Positions 61,201 through 64,000 of a DNA stretch of 64,000 nt are shown here, piece by piece (position 1 is the stretch's first letter; every line of letters starts with the position of its first letter). This DNA is from Liolophura sinensis. Its lineage: Eukaryota > Mollusca > Polyplacophora > Chitonida > Chitonidae. The stretch covers positions 58,945,249 to 59,009,248 of the forward strand of contig NC_088295.1 in assembly GCF_032854445.1 (NCBI RefSeq), written 5' to 3'. A program made the translations under genes and the position numbers. The notes under the pieces are model-generated. The model searched no databases. It saw only the letters and a program-made list of their open reading frames with translations, and had not been told where the DNA came from.

Positions 61201-63250
61201 ATACCACTCTAATCAAAATCATTCACTAGCTACCACTATGTGGTCAATGGAATGGTGTCTGTCATTTGTCTGTTTGGGGAGAAGGGAGATGCACTTTATA
61301 GCCCTTTTCCCATTACCACTTGTCCTCGCCTGGCTTTTGTGGCAAAATAACATGCCTGTGAGCTCCTCACATCTTTGGCTGTTCACCGAATGACCGGTAT
61401 AGACAACGGAGAAAGGGTAAAGGAGAATTAGAGGGGCGCACCCTTGGCTCTGAGCGATAGATGAGGTCAAGCGAGAATGATCCGAAATAAAGTGGTCTTA
61501 TTAACGCCAAGCCAGTTTTCTACATCATTACAGTCCGATCTAAGAGAAGGACTGAGGCCCAGATGAAGCTCATTTTGACTGTCAATAACAGGAAGGCTTA
61601 TTTTCCGAACCGTTTGTGGTCTCTTTACCGTCTTCAATAGTCACCTGCTAACATGCTTCCGGACCGCACCTCCCTATTAAAGTAAAGTGGACAACTGGGT
61701 ACTGGCTTCGTTCGCTAGAGTTAAATGCCCTTTGAAGGGATTTCGCTCTGTGGCAAAAACAGCAATACGTTGCACAGGCTTCCGCTACAAGCATCTCGGT
61801 TATATTACATAAGCTGCAGTTTAACTAGGCATCTCACTGAGAAAAATACTGTGTTTTTGTTCTGCCTTATTCTTGTGTCTCTTTAAGTAATTCTTGATGT
61901 TCAGTATTCCTTTTTTATTTCTGCAATATCCATTAAAACGTGATTAAAAACGGTATAATAGCTAAACAAAAATATGGTTTTCATCAAGTATAAAATTCTT
62001 TGATCTTTTAAGCCTTCATTTTGATAGCAATTTTAATATTTATACATTCATACAGTCTGGAATGCTTAGCATTTATATTTCAAGTCATGGCAGAAATTAC
62101 ATCATCAAATTCCAAAGTTTCAGACAATTCGTTTGTAAGATGAAGTTTTTTTGTCCTACATGCAAGTTACTTGCTTTTCAGGAACAGGAAATAGTATACA
62201 CTAGGCATGCCCATCTTCGTGCAAGAAATCTTTGTGTCATCAAACAACGGTCTTACGCAAATTATATTATCGGATATGTACGGTCACAAAGAAGCCTGAT
62301 AGTTCAACCCTTTAGCAACACTCAATCTTTCTGAGGGCTGCCTGTCAAAGTCTTACAGAAGGATGACAGACAATCTACAGTGACTAGTTGTGTCGGGGTC
62401 TAGGTAGTTGGATCTGGTCATGATCAGCCTGGTTAATAAGCCCTTGACGTAGACAGCCGACCTATCTGGAGTAATTTGCTTCTAGTACGGACTGATGCCC
62501 TAGTCAGGCAAGAGCGATTCGCCTGTAGGCTCGAGATCCACCGTCAGAATGTGAACAAACTAAGACCGATCCGATGCGCGCCCCACTTTAATCCGATCTA
62601 ATTTCTCCGAAATCTTGGAGACACCGTCTTGGTCTGTGAGCTGATTGGAGTCCATTATCGACGCGAACCGAATAGAGAACTATTTTAATTAGAGAAAAAC
62701 ACAACGTGCTCAAAGAAAAACAGTTTGCGCTCAAACGAACATCCATTTTGCCTTCAAGTCATCTCCGGTATACTGAAGAAGGGGTGAACGCGAACATTGG
62801 CGATATAGGTGGAACCAGACAAGGTTTAATTAGACTAGCAAGGACAACGCACTAACGGGTTTCTTTTACCAAATGCCTGGTCATCGGAGAAAATTGATCA
62901 GCTAGTTTTCCGTTACAGTCGTGAACTAATTTCCAGCAAGCAAAAGGGGGTGATGTGGCTTGAGGCCAATTTACGGCAGATGTCGCAAGTAAATTACCTG
63001 GATGTGTCGTCGCAGACGGAAGATTCACAAAGTGTCGATAAAGACAGCACATCGCTGATGATGGCCTCAAATCATGCTTCTATCTTGCAGTTTGGCAACA
63101 CGTTAGGGACGAACTGGCTAATTTGTTATCGAATGATTTAAAGCTGCATTTATTTGATTACAGTTTACATAGTTGGGGAACTCTTCCATCGACTCTTGAC
63201 TGAGGTTAAAGTTGCACCAACTCATACTTAAATCCTTGAATAATTTAGAT
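58204..63250. other. gene-poor stretch, nothing recognised
   Basis: About 5 kb without a recognised gene, SINE or array. Open frames here are short (up to 136 codons at 60022-60432) with no family resemblance and no splice-consistent partners. It could hold noncoding exons or regulatory DNA that cannot be seen from sequence alone. Confidence 0.5.
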
Positions 63251-63251
63251 T

Positions 63252-63304
63252 TTTTGATTAATTTGATTGATTGGTGTTTAATGCTGTTCTCAAGAATATT
63301 TGAT
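63252..63304 (-). mobile_element. SINE-A tail fragment
   Basis: ATTGATTGGTGTTTAATGC and TTCTCAAGAATATTTGATT only. Confidence 0.7.
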
Positions 63305-63507
63305 TTCTGTAACAAATCGGAGTAAATCACTGCTCTTTGACAAGTCCTTGTTACACTTTTCCGCATATGACACGTATTGTCATCCATGGCACGAGGTCAG
63401 TATGTATATCATATTGGTTGAAGGCAATTGGTCCTGCAAACTTCATGTAAGAATACTTAAAACCGCCATACGAGCGCTAAGAATCCCTCCTCGCCACCTG
63501 GATCCAA

Positions 63508-63726
63508 GGAATAGTGGTTGGGGTTAGCACGCCAGCGCGGCGCAATGACACAGGAAACTCCCACCGGCGCGATCGTTGTGAGTTCCAGCTCATGCTTCCT
63601 CTCCGGTCGTAAGTTGGAAGGTCCTCCGGCAACCTGCGAATGGTCTGCCGACTTTCCTCCTACCGAAATACTGGCCGTGGTCGTATGTGAAATATTAAGT
63701 AAAACACCAATCAAATAAATAAATCA
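63508..63726 (+). mobile_element. SINE-A, head partly lost
   Basis: From GGTTGGGGTTAGCACGCC through the B box (GTGAGTTCCAGC) to AACACCAATCAAATAAATAA. Confidence 0.88.
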
Positions 63727-64000
63727 AATTTTAACAGTGTAGACACAAATCTTAAGCTCATAAGGAACCTGACGAATTTTATAGTTATAAGGATTTACGC
63801 GTTTTAGTTTTGGAACTCTTTGAGAAAGCCTGCACGGCTTTAAGTGTGAATAGTGAGGTTTGGTGTTGCAAAGAATTAATTTCGAGAAAAACAAAAATCG
63901 ACGCACACTCACTATTTGTTGGCTCATTTTAAGGAGATCTACAGAACGCCTTTTGCACGTTTGTCAGTGTGTTCTGGGAAACGTAACACTGAGCTAAGTC

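Overview
This window is a piece of an animal (metazoan) nuclear genome, most likely from a mollusc or another lophotrochozoan. Three things point there: short conserved exons in long AT-rich introns, invertebrate-type versions of four conserved animal genes, and many copies of a tRNA-headed SINE whose 3' end resembles SINEs I associate with molluscan and related genomes. The species cannot be named from the sequence alone. Nothing here is bacterial: no operons, no ribosome binding sites, no CRISPR array. Most long open frames are shadows of tandem repeats or SINEs.

Layout. (1) 104-15871, minus: PATL1, an mRNA-decay and P-body scaffold. Fifteen coding exons are visible from the start codon; the 3' part runs off the left edge. 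(2) 16331-22857, plus: DEAF1, a SAND-domain transcription factor with seven coding exons and a long probable 3' UTR to about 26.7 kb. Its start codon lies 459 bp from that of PATL1, head to head, so the two probably share a bidirectional promoter. (3) 26.7-29.4 kb: a repeat-rich interval between the convergent ends of DEAF1 and PAXBP1, with 44-bp and 87-bp tandem arrays. (4) 30387-48606, minus: PAXBP1 (GCFC1), 19 exons recognised from start to stop. (5) 49702-51675, plus: the first two coding exons of MAP3K7 (TAK1), head to head with PAXBP1 and about 1.1 kb from it. A tandem array and a 200-bp assembly gap (52242-52441) follow, and no further kinase exon is recognisable. (6) 52.4-64 kb: no gene I can support; SINEs, a (TA)n tract, a (TATG)n tract and unique-looking DNA.

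Functions. PATL1 acts in mRNA decapping and decay. DEAF1 is a DNA-binding regulator. PAXBP1 links Pax3/7 to histone methylation in vertebrates and belongs to a family tied to spliceosome disassembly. TAK1 is a stress and immune MAP3K. They are unrelated neighbours, not one system.

Mobile DNA. At least three tRNA-derived SINE families (called A, B and C here) and two MITE-like families sit mainly in introns and UTRs. Two SINE-A copies have perfect target-site duplications. Introns are also full of minisatellites (24, 25, 34, 36, 45 and 97 bp units). One of these copies part of a coding exon together with its splice acceptor, and one seems to have grown from inside a SINE.

Quality. Three single-base disruptions at short homopolymers (two in DEAF1 exon 1, one in the TAK1 glycine loop) interrupt otherwise conserved frames. 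They look like assembly errors or allelic indels. Exon limits come from reading splice sites by eye and from recalled similarity to vertebrate proteins. No alignment or transcript data were available.
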